Below, piece by piece: positions 24,439 to 37,371 of a stretch of 64,000 nucleotides of DNA (positions are counted from its first letter, which is position 1; each line of letters starts with the position of its first letter). The translations under genes were made by a program, and so were the position numbers. Source of the stretch: Cubamyces lactineus (taxonomy: Eukaryota; Basidiomycota; Agaricomycetes; Polyporales; Polyporaceae). The stretch covers positions 864,501 to 928,500 of the forward strand of contig JACDTU010000013.1 in assembly GCA_022376465.1 (NCBI GenBank). Direction: 5' to 3'. Under the pieces are notes generated by a model. That model made no database searches. It was not told the DNA's origin and worked only from the letters and a program-made list of their open reading frames with translations.

Positions 24439-25656
24439 ATGTCCAACACTCATCCTGACCCAGCGAGTCGCGCTGCAGTTGTCACTGGTGCAGCGCAAGG
24501 AATCGGTGAAACTATCGCCCTGCGGCTTGCAGATGATGGCTTCGACGTCGTCATCTTCGATCTCCCCGGGAAGCGCGGTGAGGTCGAAGCGGTCGTGCGA
24601 GCCATTGAAACCAAAGGCAGACGCGCCCTCGGTGTCTTCGGCGATGTCTCACTCGAGGCCGACGTCGTCTCTCTGGTCGAGTGGACGGTGCAGGAGTTCG
24701 GTGGACTTGATGTAGTACGTGAACTCCCCGCTTGCATCCGCTTGTGAATACCAACTGAGCTCACCTTGCATGTCGCTCATATTTGCCGATGCAGATGGTT
24801 GCGAATGCGGGAATCTACCGCTCGACGCCGATCTTGGACCTCAAGGTTGAGGAGTATGACTCTATAATGGCCGTGGATACCCGCGGTGTCATACTGGCCT
24901 TGAAGCATGCCGGACGACAGATGGTCGAGCAAGGACGTGGAGGCCGTATCCTCGGTACGTCGGCATTTATACAGATGAACCGACAGAGCTGCAGTTGATG
25001 TCGATGTGGTGCAAGCCGCTGCGTCGTGGGCTGCTAAGCAGGGTAAGTGGTGGTACAGTAGCAGTAACATGCGAGACTGAGCCTCCGCGTGAGGTATTTT
25101 GAACGCATCTGCGCATAGTGCCTCCAAGTTCGCGGCACGCGGTCTGGTTCAGAGCGCTGGTGAGAGTGATATCCGTGTACTCTCTTGAGAGCGTTATGGA
25201 TTCAACGACACTTGACCCACAGCTCTCGAATTCCTCCAAAACAATATCACAGTCAACGCATACGCGCCGGGACTCGTCCTGACTCCTCTCGGTCAGTGTT
25301 TTCGTCAGCTCGACCGCTTTGTGGTCTAAACACGCCCGTCTCACACAGCTCTCCATCCCGATGATGACATCAACGGGGGCCCTGGATCGACAGCCATGAA
25401 GGTGAATATGATCCACAAAGCCAGTGGCTACGGGCCAAAGTGAGGCTTACCCGATGTCATAGCATGCCGGTTTGCCTACCAACGTACAGGCCGTTACGCC
25501 AGAGGAGGTTGCCGAACTGGTTACGTATTGTCAAGCCCGAGGCTCAACCTGTGACCGGTAAGCGGAGCAATGCCACCCCCACGCGAACTCTGACGTAGAC
25601 AATGCCGAATCGTAGGTCAGTGCATAAATATCAACGGGGGATTTGGCATGGACTAA
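24439..25656 (+). pseudogene. SDR family dehydrogenase, copy 1, with active-site and frame lesions
   Basis: This is the first of three tandem short-chain dehydrogenases resembling acetoin/diacetyl reductases. The cofactor motif TGAAQGIG, the NAG motif (MVANAGIYRS) and the substrate-loop region (LVLTPLALHPDDDINGGPG) are all present, with introns at the same places as in copies 2 and 3. Two lesions are visible. The catalytic YxxxK motif reads AHSASK, with Tyr replaced by His (CAT at about 25115-25117). Near 25529 the frame slips. Before it the protein reads VAELVTY; after it the family sequence VKPEAQPVTGQ continues in another frame, consistent with two lost bases in one codon. Read literally, the tail becomes a short unrelated peptide ending at TAA. 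The downstream exon, in the original frame, still ends NINGGFGMD. Either lesion should abolish normal activity; a sequencing error could explain the second but not the first. Confidence 0.72.
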
Positions 25657-26110
25657 GCCCGCCAGTCATGGTTGTATCGTAACGAACTCTTCTCCGATAT
25701 CCATAGTATCGCCGTCGTGTGTCCCAGGCCGGGACAGAACCGGCTGTGCGGACCCGTACTTCACGCATCAGAGTTTCCTCCATGCTCAGACTTTGAGTTT
25801 GGGCAATGACATTCGTGCGCATATGCTCTCCCAACGTGACATCTTCACGTGCGGGCGTCGATGCCTTTGTAGCGCATGAGCTTACGAAGGTATGAACTTT
25901 CAGTTTTATCATCGTGCGATTTATGACTTCTAACGCTCTACTAACGATAGTTCACGCCCGTGCGCATCCGCGGACCCAATACGAAGCATTCTTGCTTATC
26001 ATCATGGCATGCTCGTCACCGACCATGTGGTCGAGTAGCTGCGTAAACTGATTGGAGGGATATAAGGGCGATTTGGGATCAGGGGTGCTGTCACCGTGCC
26101 AGAGAACGCG
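25657..26110. other. Spacer between SDR copies 1 and 2
   Basis: This is upstream sequence of copy 2. A TATAAG begins at 26061, about 50 nt before the copy 2 ATG. The open frames seen on both strands overlap and have no motif. Confidence 0.45.
26061..26066 (+). promoter_or_regulatory. TATA box upstream of SDR copy 2
   Basis: The sequence GGATATAAGGGC lies 50 nt upstream of the start codon, a normal distance for a fungal core promoter. It is a sequence match only. Confidence 0.4.
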
Positions 26111-27297
26111 ATGGACACAACTGTTCCTCAAGCGCGCATCGCTCTAGTAACGGGCGCTGCGCAAGGTATTGGTGAAGCGATTGCGGTACGACTTGCAGAT
26201 GACGGACTAGACGTCGTTGTCGTCGGTTTGCCCCAGAAGCACGATCAACTCGAAGCAGTTACGAAGGTTATTGAGGCAAAGGGAAGACGCTCCCTGGCAT
26301 TGTACGCGGACGTATCGATGGAAGATGAAGTGGAAGCGATGATCAAGAATACAGTAGAACAGCTAGGGGGCCTCGATGTGGTAAGCTAGCGCCGCTTGCA
26401 TTGACTCTCTGATTATCTTCAGGTTGATTGACGTGTGGACACAGATGATCGCCAACGCTGGCACCTTCCGAGTCGCACCGATTGTCGACGTTACTGTCGA
26501 AACTTGGGAGACAATCATGGCGGTCAATGCACGCAGCGTTCTGCTGGCCATCAAGCATGCAGCCCGTCATATGATTGCTCAAGGTCGGGGCGGTCGCATT
26601 ATAGGTGAGATGATCACCTCGACCTGCCGTAACGTGTGCTACTGAGCGTAATTCCCTCTGAAAGCGGCGTCATCCGCGGCTGGGAAGAGAGGTGTGTCTC
26701 ATGATACCACGACACCCCCAGGCAATTTATGGTAGATATGAGAACAGGTGCTCGGAATATGGCCGTATACTCTGCATCCAAGTTCGCCATCCGTGGGCTG
26801 GTCCAAAGTGCATGTACGTACGGTTCTGCAACCCATCTGGTTTGATCGCGTCTGATGGGTGGTGGTTCCCAGCCATAGAATTGCGCACTCACAACATCAC
26901 GGTGAACAGTTACTGCCCCGGCGTTATTATAACCCCGCTTTGTGAGTCGCACAAATTTACGGCCCAGAACAATTGGGCGAATTTCTGACTCACAATCCTA
27001 GCGTGGCATCCGGACGATGAGATCAACGGGGGACACGGGATGACCGTGTGTCTGGTAAAGCAGCGACAATAGGCTCTGCATGATATGTCCACTGACTTGA
27101 CGCTGTAGAATGGAGGCGCACCCCCCGATCTCAAACCGGCGCAGCCCGAAGTTGTTGCAAGCCTTGTCTCTTACCTCGCCAAGCCGGAAGCGTATTACAT
27201 CACAGGTAAGTGGTGCGCTCTCGCCCCTGTCGGCCATCACATAACGATCCTGCAAGGCCAATGTGTCAACGTTAACGGTGGTTCAGTGATGGACTAG
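26111..27297 (+). CDS. SDR family NAD(P)-dependent oxidoreductase, copy 2
   Basis: This is a classical SDR, probably reducing a small ketone or diketone; the substrate is not readable from sequence. The start is MDTTVPQARIALVTG. The Rossmann motif TGAAQGIGEAIA is followed by the MIANAGTFRV block, the Ser region GAASSAAGKRG and the catalytic YSASK (MAVYSASKFAIRG). The pocket segment SYCPGVIITPL, the DDEINGGHG loop and the C-terminal tail GQCVNVNGGSVMD complete the fold. About eight short introns, all GT...AG, fall at the same positions as in copies 1 and 3. All catalytic residues are present and I find no frameshift, so this copy looks functional. The three copies share direction and exon structure, which indicates tandem duplication. 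Confidence 0.9.
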
Positions 27298-28094
27298 TGA
27301 AAGCAATCAATGCGAAGGGCATTGGTACTCTTATTGCGCCCCATCTATCAGTGTTGAATTAGACGCGTAAGTCAACACGCGTCTCATTTGTACTTTTACC
27401 GCTCGTGCCCAAGTTATCATGAGCAAGACATGGCGATCAAGCCATCGTAACCTCACTCCCTATTGACCTGGTGCTGAATCGATAGAAGCCGCGTCGCAAG
27501 TTTGGTGTCCCGTATCCGAATTCGCATAGGTGCACGGAATCAACGTATACTCCATCTCACCGTCCAACAATCACTCGTCTTCAAAGTTGATCTCCCGTTA
27601 GATACCCACAACTCTCTTGAACAATTACTAGCAGCGCAGATTAGTGTGGCGATTATCCAGCGGCTTCACGTTCGGGGGGCTGAGATGTGAGTAGCCTAGC
27701 CTCCTCATGCTCCACATAGATTCTAATATCTCATATAGATTGTACAATCCGCTAATACAAATTAAAGGTTACTCTTCAATTTGCATGAATATGCCTTCCC
27801 AGAAGCTGTCATACTTCTCAGCATTTCACGCGTACAGAAGATGAGACAAGAAAGGCATTACAGGGTATGGAGCAATACGATGCTCTCACCCTCTGTCCTT
27901 CACTGCAAGAGTTCCATTCGATGATGAAAGGAGCTTATTCTGAGCCTTACACACTGACGAACATCCTTTGCGCTTTCAGCCAATCAGCACTTCCAGGTGC
28001 GCACAGGTGATGTCACGTTGCGATGTCAAGGGAAGGTATATATACGCTCCGTAGCGGGGGTACAAGGAAGATAATTCTCGATCCTTCATCTGCC
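27298..28094. other. Spacer between SDR copies 2 and 3
   Basis: About 800 nt, fairly AT-rich compared with its surroundings. It contains the copy 3 promoter and no supported gene. A 62-codon open frame at about 27502 has no recognisable feature. Confidence 0.45.
28037..28044 (+). promoter_or_regulatory. TATA box upstream of SDR copy 3
   Basis: TATATATA lies 58 nt upstream of the copy 3 ATG. Copy 2 has a TATA-like element at a similar distance, so the core promoter may have been duplicated with the gene. Confidence 0.45.
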
Positions 28095-30632
28095 ATGGCG
28101 GAAGTTAGAGTTGCACTAGTGACGGGCGCGGCGCAGGGGATTGGAAAAGCGATTGCTATGCGCCTTGCCGATGATGGACTAGATATCGCCCTCAATGACT
28201 TGCCTCAGAAGCTCGAACAAGTCCAGGCCATCGTCGACGCTATTCGCACCAAGGGCCGGCGTGCCCTCGCAGTATGTGGAGATGCATCCAACGAAGAGGA
28301 AGTGGTGGATATGATCAAAACCACCGTTGGGGAACTGGGAGGGTTAGACGTGGTTAGTCGTTTGGGCCAGTCTTCCGGTCGCAGAGAACTTCTACTCATG
28401 AATCTTATGACGGAATAGATGGTGGCAAACGCAGGGATACTAGTCTCCTTTGCTACCATCGCAGACACCCCAGTGGAATCGTGGGAGAAGATAATGTCTG
28501 TGAATGCACGAAGCGTCTTTCTGGCGATCAAGCATGCTGCTCGCCAGATGATCGCACAAGGTCGTGGAGGACGTATCATTGGTAAGAGTTTCTCAACATG
28601 GGCGAACTCGACTGAATATAACGTATGGTATCGCACAGCCGCGTCTTCCGTAGCCGGGAAGCAAGGTATGTTGAGTTGCAGCCTCAAATCCCTCCATCTC
28701 CTGATCTAAACTCCATGCGGCGGAACATTCAGGCATGCAGAATGTAGGGGCATATTGTGCATCTAAGTTTGCTGTGCGAGGACTGGCTCAATGCGCAGGT
28801 CAGCACCTGAATATACAACAGAATCAATTGCTGTACTGACGCGTTAGCAACGCCTTGCAGCTGTGGAATTGCGCGCACATAACATCTCCGTCAACTGTTA
28901 CTGCCCGGGCACCATCTTGACTGATATGTGTAAGTAGACCTTCCCCATAACACACCTTGAATTGGCTTACGAGCAAAGGGGGCAGCCATCAGCAAATCGT
29001 ATAAAGTTCTACCTCGCAAGGTAGCGCCCGGCAAGGATGGCATTCCCGGACAGGCCGGGGAAGCGCTGGCCTTCCCTTGCCTTGAACTACCGCGATTCGC
29101 CTGGCCAGGCGACCATTTGCTACGCGTTCGCCACACTGGGCGATCCATTGCCAGGATTCGCCCGGTCCGGGCGTAGTCTGACATTGAATTCAATTGCCAG
29201 GGAAGGTGCTGCCATATTAACCCTTCTCATGTAGTAGTTAGATTTCGCGCTGCAATATAATCACGACTTGAAATATCAGAACGTCATCAATTAGTACAGG
29301 TCCTTGACGTCATGGCTTTGGGGCAAGCCCGATCGCGAGTGTCACGACCGCGCGATCTGCGCGTCGCTACTTAACGGGCGTGTCGTGACTCGTGAACTCA
29401 TTCGCAACTCTTTCCCTCTCCACATCCACCTCTTTCCTCTTGACCTCAGGCTTAGCCATTCGCCATCCATCCCCCGCGCGCCCACCCATGGTGTCCTCTA
29501 CAGCACCAAGCCAGGTCGAAGGTAAGTGCATATAACAAGAGGTGAGTGTACGCATGCACGCATACAACGACAAGTAAGCGCATATATGCGCGTATACAAC
29601 GAGGTAAGCGCATATATGCACGCGTACAACAACAGGTAAGCGCATATATGCATGCACACCACGGCTTGCATTGGTAAGCACGGCATCCTGAGCACAATGG
29701 TCGGGTATGCGCTCGCGCTCGCGCCCCCACATGGGAAGTTCGACATCGCGCACGCCGCACGCGCCCCAGGCTATCCAGTACGTCGGCGGCCCCGTGGGAA
29801 TGCTCAAGGCCATTTGGCGCATTGCGGACGCCTGCCGGGATCCTCGTCATGCGCGAGGCGGACATGGACGAGCTGGTGTGGTATATTTCCATGTAATAGT
29901 ATATGCATACAATGATTAGTCCCGCCCGATGTGATCAAATGCACCGTATGTTGAATGGTTTGCATAGAACCACCTCGCCCTGGTGTGTATTAGGCCATGT
30001 AAGTTGATTCTCAGACTACGGGTTGTATTCGGTATGTCATCCCTTTGCCCTCGCATGCCAAACTATCACCGGCGCACGCAATCCTTCGCCCAACCTTGCA
30101 TTCCCACCCTTACCTGGCCGGGAAGGCAGCTCGCCGCCTGGCGAGGCAAAGGAAGGTCGGGCGAGGCGATGGTAGGTGGCGCGCGGTGAGGTACTGTCAT
30201 ACACACCTCTCTCCTATGACAGGCAATGCATAACCGGCGCTCCCCAGGTAAGGAATGCAACGGATTCCGGGATTGCATTTCCTTGCATTCCGTTAGGCAG
30301 TACTTTACAAAATTTGCTGATGGCCCTAAACGATGAGGATGATATCAATGGAGGGCCCGGTTCCACTGCGGCTCAGGTATGGATACTGAGGTCGCGTGTG
30401 TGACACAAATTGGTGAGGGTACTGAGCAAACCTGTTCAGCTTGTTGGCGGACCTCCCGGGATCAAGCCAGCCACTCCCGAAGTGGTTGCCAGCTACGTCT
30501 CTTACATTGCTCGTCCTGAGTCCTACTATATCACGGGTGAGGTTTGACCACCTCAATTGGCCTTGGGATTTAGCTGACGTCGCGTCCGCAGGCCAATCGG
30601 TCAATGTTTCCGGAGGATGGCTCATGGACTAG
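28095..30632 (+). CDS. SDR family NAD(P)-dependent oxidoreductase, copy 3, with a long intron
   Basis: The start is MAEVRVALVTGAAQGIGKAI. The catalytic set is intact: NAG (MVANAGILVS), Ser region GAASSVAGKQG, and YCASK in GAYCASKFAVRG. Exons up to NCYCPGTILTDM match copies 1 and 2. The next intron runs 28930-30296 (1,367 nt), far longer than its counterparts of about 60 nt. It is followed by an exon that gives about nine extra residues (CSTLQNLLMA) before the conserved NDEDDINGGPGST. The remaining exons read KPATPEVVASYVSYIARPES and GQSVNVSGGWLMD, then TAG. The frame stays open only if the acceptor at 30295-30296 is used. The protein may be functional despite the extra residues near the substrate loop; efficient splicing of the long intron is not proven. 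Confidence 0.8.
29522..29680 (+). repeat. Tandem array of ~31-nt units beginning with splice-donor-like GTAAG/GTGAG
   Basis: GTAAG or GTGAG recurs at 29522, 29542, 29574, 29604, 29636 and 29674. The central three units share GTAAGCGCATATATGC followed by a purine/pyrimidine-alternating stretch and ACAAC. The core GCATATATGC is a perfect palindrome. The array lies inside the long intron of SDR copy 3, on the sense strand. Confidence 0.75.
29840..29896 (+). pseudogene. Short coding-like fragment inside the intron
   Basis: One frame reads ILVMREADMDELVWYISM and then a stop. An adjacent frame just upstream reads YVGGPVGMLKAIWRIADA. Both look like ordinary protein sequence, in different frames, as in a broken gene fragment carried by the inserted segment. 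I do not recognise the parent family. Confidence 0.3.
30253..30291. repeat. Inverted repeat next to the 3' splice site
   Basis: GGAATGCAA at the left arm is matched by TTGCATTCC at the right arm, separated by about 21 nt containing a further TTGCATTTCC. The right arm ends five nucleotides before the AG used as acceptor for the next SDR exon. Confidence 0.6.
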
Positions 30633-31234
30633 TAGTCATCGGATTTGCTCCGAACTCATGCGGCTTGCGCGCCATGTACAAGGCTATCGTCGTCGGTTCT
30701 ATGCTGATTGGTAGTGCTGTGGTACGATTTCTTACTTCGACTCATACATTGGAGGCAGAAATAGGTGCGACGCTACAACTCCGAATGATATGCTACTAAA
30801 CACGTTCTATGTCTACACGTAACATTCTGATCCGGGTGTGCGCTATGTCGAGTCTGGTGTCATTTGAGCGGATAGCATGTGAGCAGTCGTACGTGAATCT
30901 GGGAATCGCTGCATATGCAATTTCTCAGGTGATGTTGCAGCCCAATTGACAACTACCCACAACGCGCGACTACACCGAGTGCTCCCAAGGATCCGTTCGC
31001 CGCAACCCGAGGCCAGGTGTGTAGCAGGATCAAGTTGTCGCGGTGTGCCACCGTGACGATCGGGGCGTCAGCAAGTTGGAGAACTTGGAGTACGAGCGCT
31101 TGCGGCTGTGGCGTTTAGTAGCCTACCGTCTCTGACTGTACAGTGTACCACTACGACCGTTATGTTCCTCCTCTAACCAACGAGACACCTGCTGGATTTT
31201 CGTCTTTGAAAGGCCCACTCCAGATTCCTTTGTT
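30633..31234. other. Spacer between SDR copy 3 and the TBC gene
   Basis: About 600 nt holding the SDR 3' flank and the TBC-gene promoter. I see no further gene. Confidence 0.5.
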
Positions 31235-34100
31235 ATGGCTGAGTTACGCACGAGACCGGACGTCAAAGAAATCAAGTCTGTCCTCCGATTGAGGCTTTCG
31301 GTTCACAGATTCATCGCTGTAACCCATGATTGTTCGCCACCAGGGACGCGTACGACCACCTGTTCAACACCCATCACACCATCACTAAACTGAAGGATGC
31401 TGCGCTGAGTGGACGGCTCTTTGAAGGCGTGGATGCGGGGGCGGGCGTCGCAGGCAGGAGCATGGCTTGGAAGGTGGCTGCCGCTCGTTGTCTGTATAGA
31501 GACCCTCATGCTGAATCTCGCGACAACAAGTTATTCCTAGTGCCGAACGAACCACTGCAGACCGTGGCCGATGTGCAGGCAGCCCCGCCGGTGAAGCCCG
31601 TACAAGCGGCGCGAGACCAGTACAAGGAACTGCTCATGGAGAAGATGCGCGCACCGGACGGCGGATACGAAGAAGGGTTCACTGTTCCGGGGCTCGGTAC
31701 GTCGCCACCAAGGACAGAGAAGTCTACGGGCAACCTAGAGAAGAATAACCCCTTGAGTCTTCATGATGAGGTTTGTGCTTTCTTGCTTCCAGGTGTACCG
31801 ATAATGCTTATCTGAACACCTCAGAACCCGTGGAGAGAGTGGTTCGCTGCGATGGAATTGCGCAAGACAATCCTCCAGGATGTAGAGCGAACGTACGCAC
31901 TACACACCGGAGTTAAGAACGACATGACTGACTGTGCTACGCCAGATTCCCAGACATCGCCTACTTCAGAGACGCGGAAGTGCAAGCAGATCTGACCAAC
32001 GTCCTATTCCTTTACTCGGTCATGCACCCCGACATAGGGTACCGCCAAGGAATGCACGAGCTGCTCGCACCACTGTACTACGCCGTGGACTACGATTCTC
32101 TGCCCGCGGATGCCGACAGTGACCTTGATACTTCGCTCAGAGAGCTCTGCGCGCGTGCATGGGTCGCCGCTGACGCGTGGCTTCTCTTCACCGCCGTAAT
32201 GAAGGGTTCAGGGAAGTGGTACGAGTGGCAGGAGACGAAGACACAGCCGGAATCCTCCCCGCTGCCATCCCATGTTCAGCTGAACGTCGGTGCTGACGAT
32301 GCGCGGGTCAAACCGTACATTGCGCCTATCGTGGGGGCCTGCAACCGCATACAGTCTGTATTCCTCAAGGCTGTAGACCCGGAGCTATGGAAAGCGATGC
32401 AGAGCGCAGGTATCGAGCCACAAATTTATGGAATGTGAGCCTTTCCTCCGAATATAGTCACGGAAGCCGCTCACAAGAAACGCAGTCGCTGGCTTCGTCT
32501 GTTATTCACTCGAGAGTTCAACATGCAAGATGCGATGGTGCTGTGGGACGGTCTCTTCGCTGTGGATCCCTCTTTCGACCTTGCTCTTTGGATATGTGTC
32601 GCTATGCTCGTTCGCATTCGCAACAAATGTGAGTGAATACCACATAGAGGCTGGAGTAGAACATTAACCCGCCGTTGGCAGTGATACCCGCCGACTATAG
32701 CAGTCAACTGACATACCTCCTGCGATATCCAAGTAATGCCTCAGCGGCAGGTGGAAGTACAGAAGACCCACCTATACACCACGCCACCCTCCTATTGCGT
32801 CAAGCTCTCACTTTGCAGATGTCACCCACCCCGACAATCGGCGTTTCTATCATACATGAGAACAGAAACCTCCTAGGTATCCCGACAGAAGTCCCTCCGC
32901 CAATATCGCCCCCCGTCCGTCGTCGGCCTAGGACAGGAGAGGGCCGTCAGACATCTACTTCCGACCCTTCCGCGCGACCGGATGCGAGTAGCAGCAGCAA
33001 GGGCCAGCAGCATACACGACAGCCGTCCACTCCAATGGGTCTCCCCGAGACTTTTGCGCGAGGGATCTTGGAACGAGGAGAGAGCTTGGGTATCAACAAG
33101 ACGGTTATGAATGCAGTTTCTGAGCTAAAGGTCGGTATCTAATCGTCATACATGTTCTTCACAAATTCACGATACATCACAGCGGAACCTCCCTGACCTC
33201 GCTACAGCATTAGGTCGTCTGCCGCTGACGCCTCAGCCCACACACCCAGCGTACCCGCTGTCGCCCGAACGGCCAGCAGGCGAACGGCCGCCCTGGGAAC
33301 CCAGAAGTCGCTTCGAGATGGAGCGCGAAATAGCGCAACTGCGTTCGCTGCAGAAGAAGCTCGGCGATACAGTGGGCTGGATCGTCGACACGCTCTTACT
33401 GGACGAAAGTGGAGTGGAGGACGATGCAGCAAAGAAGACAGTCGAGAAGAGGAAGCGCGAGGCGCTGGAGTGTCTTTCGTATGTTCGAGACGTGCTTAAG
33501 GGCACGGTCACGGATGTTGAGGATGAACGTCTGATCGGAGAAGAGGAGACGAGGAGGAGGCTGGAGAAGGAGAGGCAGGAGAAAGAAGCAGCCGAGGCGT
33601 TGAGCAGAAGGCACTCGACCCCGCACCCGCCAATGCCTGCTGCTGCCATACCCATAGAAGCGCGACCACAGGGAGCTGGGGCGCGTCGGTCTCAAGATCA
33701 CTTCATGCCTCATGCGCCTGGGACAAGTCCACCGAGTAGAGCTCCCGCCCCTATCGCAGCACCGACAATCCCGTCCGTTCGAAGTCCTCCACTTCTGACC
33801 ACTGTCGCATCGGCACCAGCCGTCCCTGGACCGGCCTCCCCAGTGCTGCAATCACCTAGTCTCAACGCGCCGTGGAATTACACGAAATCAAGTTTCTCAA
33901 GTGCCAGCTCGCCCATTGCTACGCTTCCCCGTGTCCCGCCTCGCACTTCCAGCGTTCTCCCTCGAGGCGCTCCGTTGCCTCCGTCGTTCAGAACGCCACA
34001 GAGCACTACTATGCCGCCTCCGCCTCCGCCAGTAGAGAATGTATCGCGAGTACAGAAAGCGAAGCAGGCCCCGTATGACCCGCTAGGAGCTATACCATAG
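31235..34100 (+). CDS. TBC-domain Rab GTPase-activating protein, TBC1D5 type
   Basis: TBC proteins switch off Rab GTPases; TBC1D5 members act on Rab7 with retromer and in autophagy. I start at MAELRTRPDVKEIK. It is spliced by a 76-nt intron (GTCTGT...CCACCAG) into DAYDHLFNTHHTITKL, because the frame before that exon is closed by TGA. The catalytic dual finger is intact: Arg in ILQDVERTFPDI (IxxDxxR) and Gln in GYRQGMHELL (YxQ). Later matches are VDPELWKAMQSAGIEPQIYG, RWLRLLFTREFNMQDAMVLW and the DYSSQLTYLLRYP helix. The C-terminal half has a coiled-coil segment (MEREIAQLRSLQKKLGDTVG, then a long Arg/Glu/Lys helix) and a Pro/Ser-rich tail ending KAKQAPYDPLGAIP. The start exon is inferred; the rest is secure. 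Confidence 0.92.
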
Positions 34101-34399
34101 TTGTGGACGTGAAGATGTGTAGGAGTAGAGTGCCGTAATATTTATCTGAGTTCTGTCGAGCTGAAGTCGTCGAGGCCGAGCGAATATCATGCGGAACGAT
34201 CGAGACTGGATAGACGCCGGGAGGAATGGACCGGGAGAAATCACGGGGCTCTGATTGGTTTCGGCCGTGGACGGGATTTCGGTGAGCGGGTGCCGAGTCC
34301 AGTTCGTCGTGACGCCCTCGAGCTCAGGTTCCTGCAAGTCTTGCCGCCCTCCAGTCTCTCTCCATCCCCTTCCTCATCGTCGTCCGCGACATCCACGAC

Positions 34400-37051
<2,652 letters not shown>

Positions 37052-37371
37052 ACGCCTTGTCGTTCGTCGCATCCGCATCCGCGGTCGCGAAGCGCGTGTC
37101 GTGCCCTCTGGGCGAGCCTCCTTTTGTCTTTCCCTGTTTTCGGTAGCAGCATCAGACAATCCTCCTACATGTTGTAAAGCTCTTCCTCTGGAATCGTAAT
37201 GCATCTATTCAACCTCTCCCGGCGTGAGTAAAGCATGGAGTGCTACAGCTAGTTCCGGGGCGAGTCCTGCTACTCTTGCGAACGGATCTGCGTATAGATA
37301 GGACATACAAGACAACAGAGGGTAGTAACAGGTAGTAACTAATACTACAACCACGATCAAGCAATAGACCA
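37052..37371. other. Convergent 3' flanks of SDH1 and SPF45
   Basis: SDH1 (plus strand) and the SPF45 gene (minus strand) end tail to tail here. I see no other feature. Confidence 0.5.

Larger units (their letters stand above)
28930..30296 (+). mobile_element. Insertion-like, repeat-rich segment forming the long intron of SDR copy 3
   Basis: The corresponding introns of copies 1 and 2 are about 60 nt, so roughly 1.3 kb has been gained here. The segment holds GC-rich stretches with many short palindromes (for example GGCAAGG paired with CCTTGCC between 29030 and 29080). It also holds a tandem array with a 30-32 nt period, a short coding-like fragment and a terminal inverted repeat pair near its right end. 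I see no transposase, reverse transcriptase or clear target-site duplication. It could be a non-autonomous element, a nested set of elements, or a captured genomic fragment. The class is not determined. Confidence 0.45.

Noticed and set aside
24439..30632. Idea of a secondary-metabolite gene cluster around the SDRs
   Set aside because: No polyketide synthase, peptide synthetase, terpene synthase, P450 or transporter is nearby. The neighbours are DCN1 and a TBC gene.
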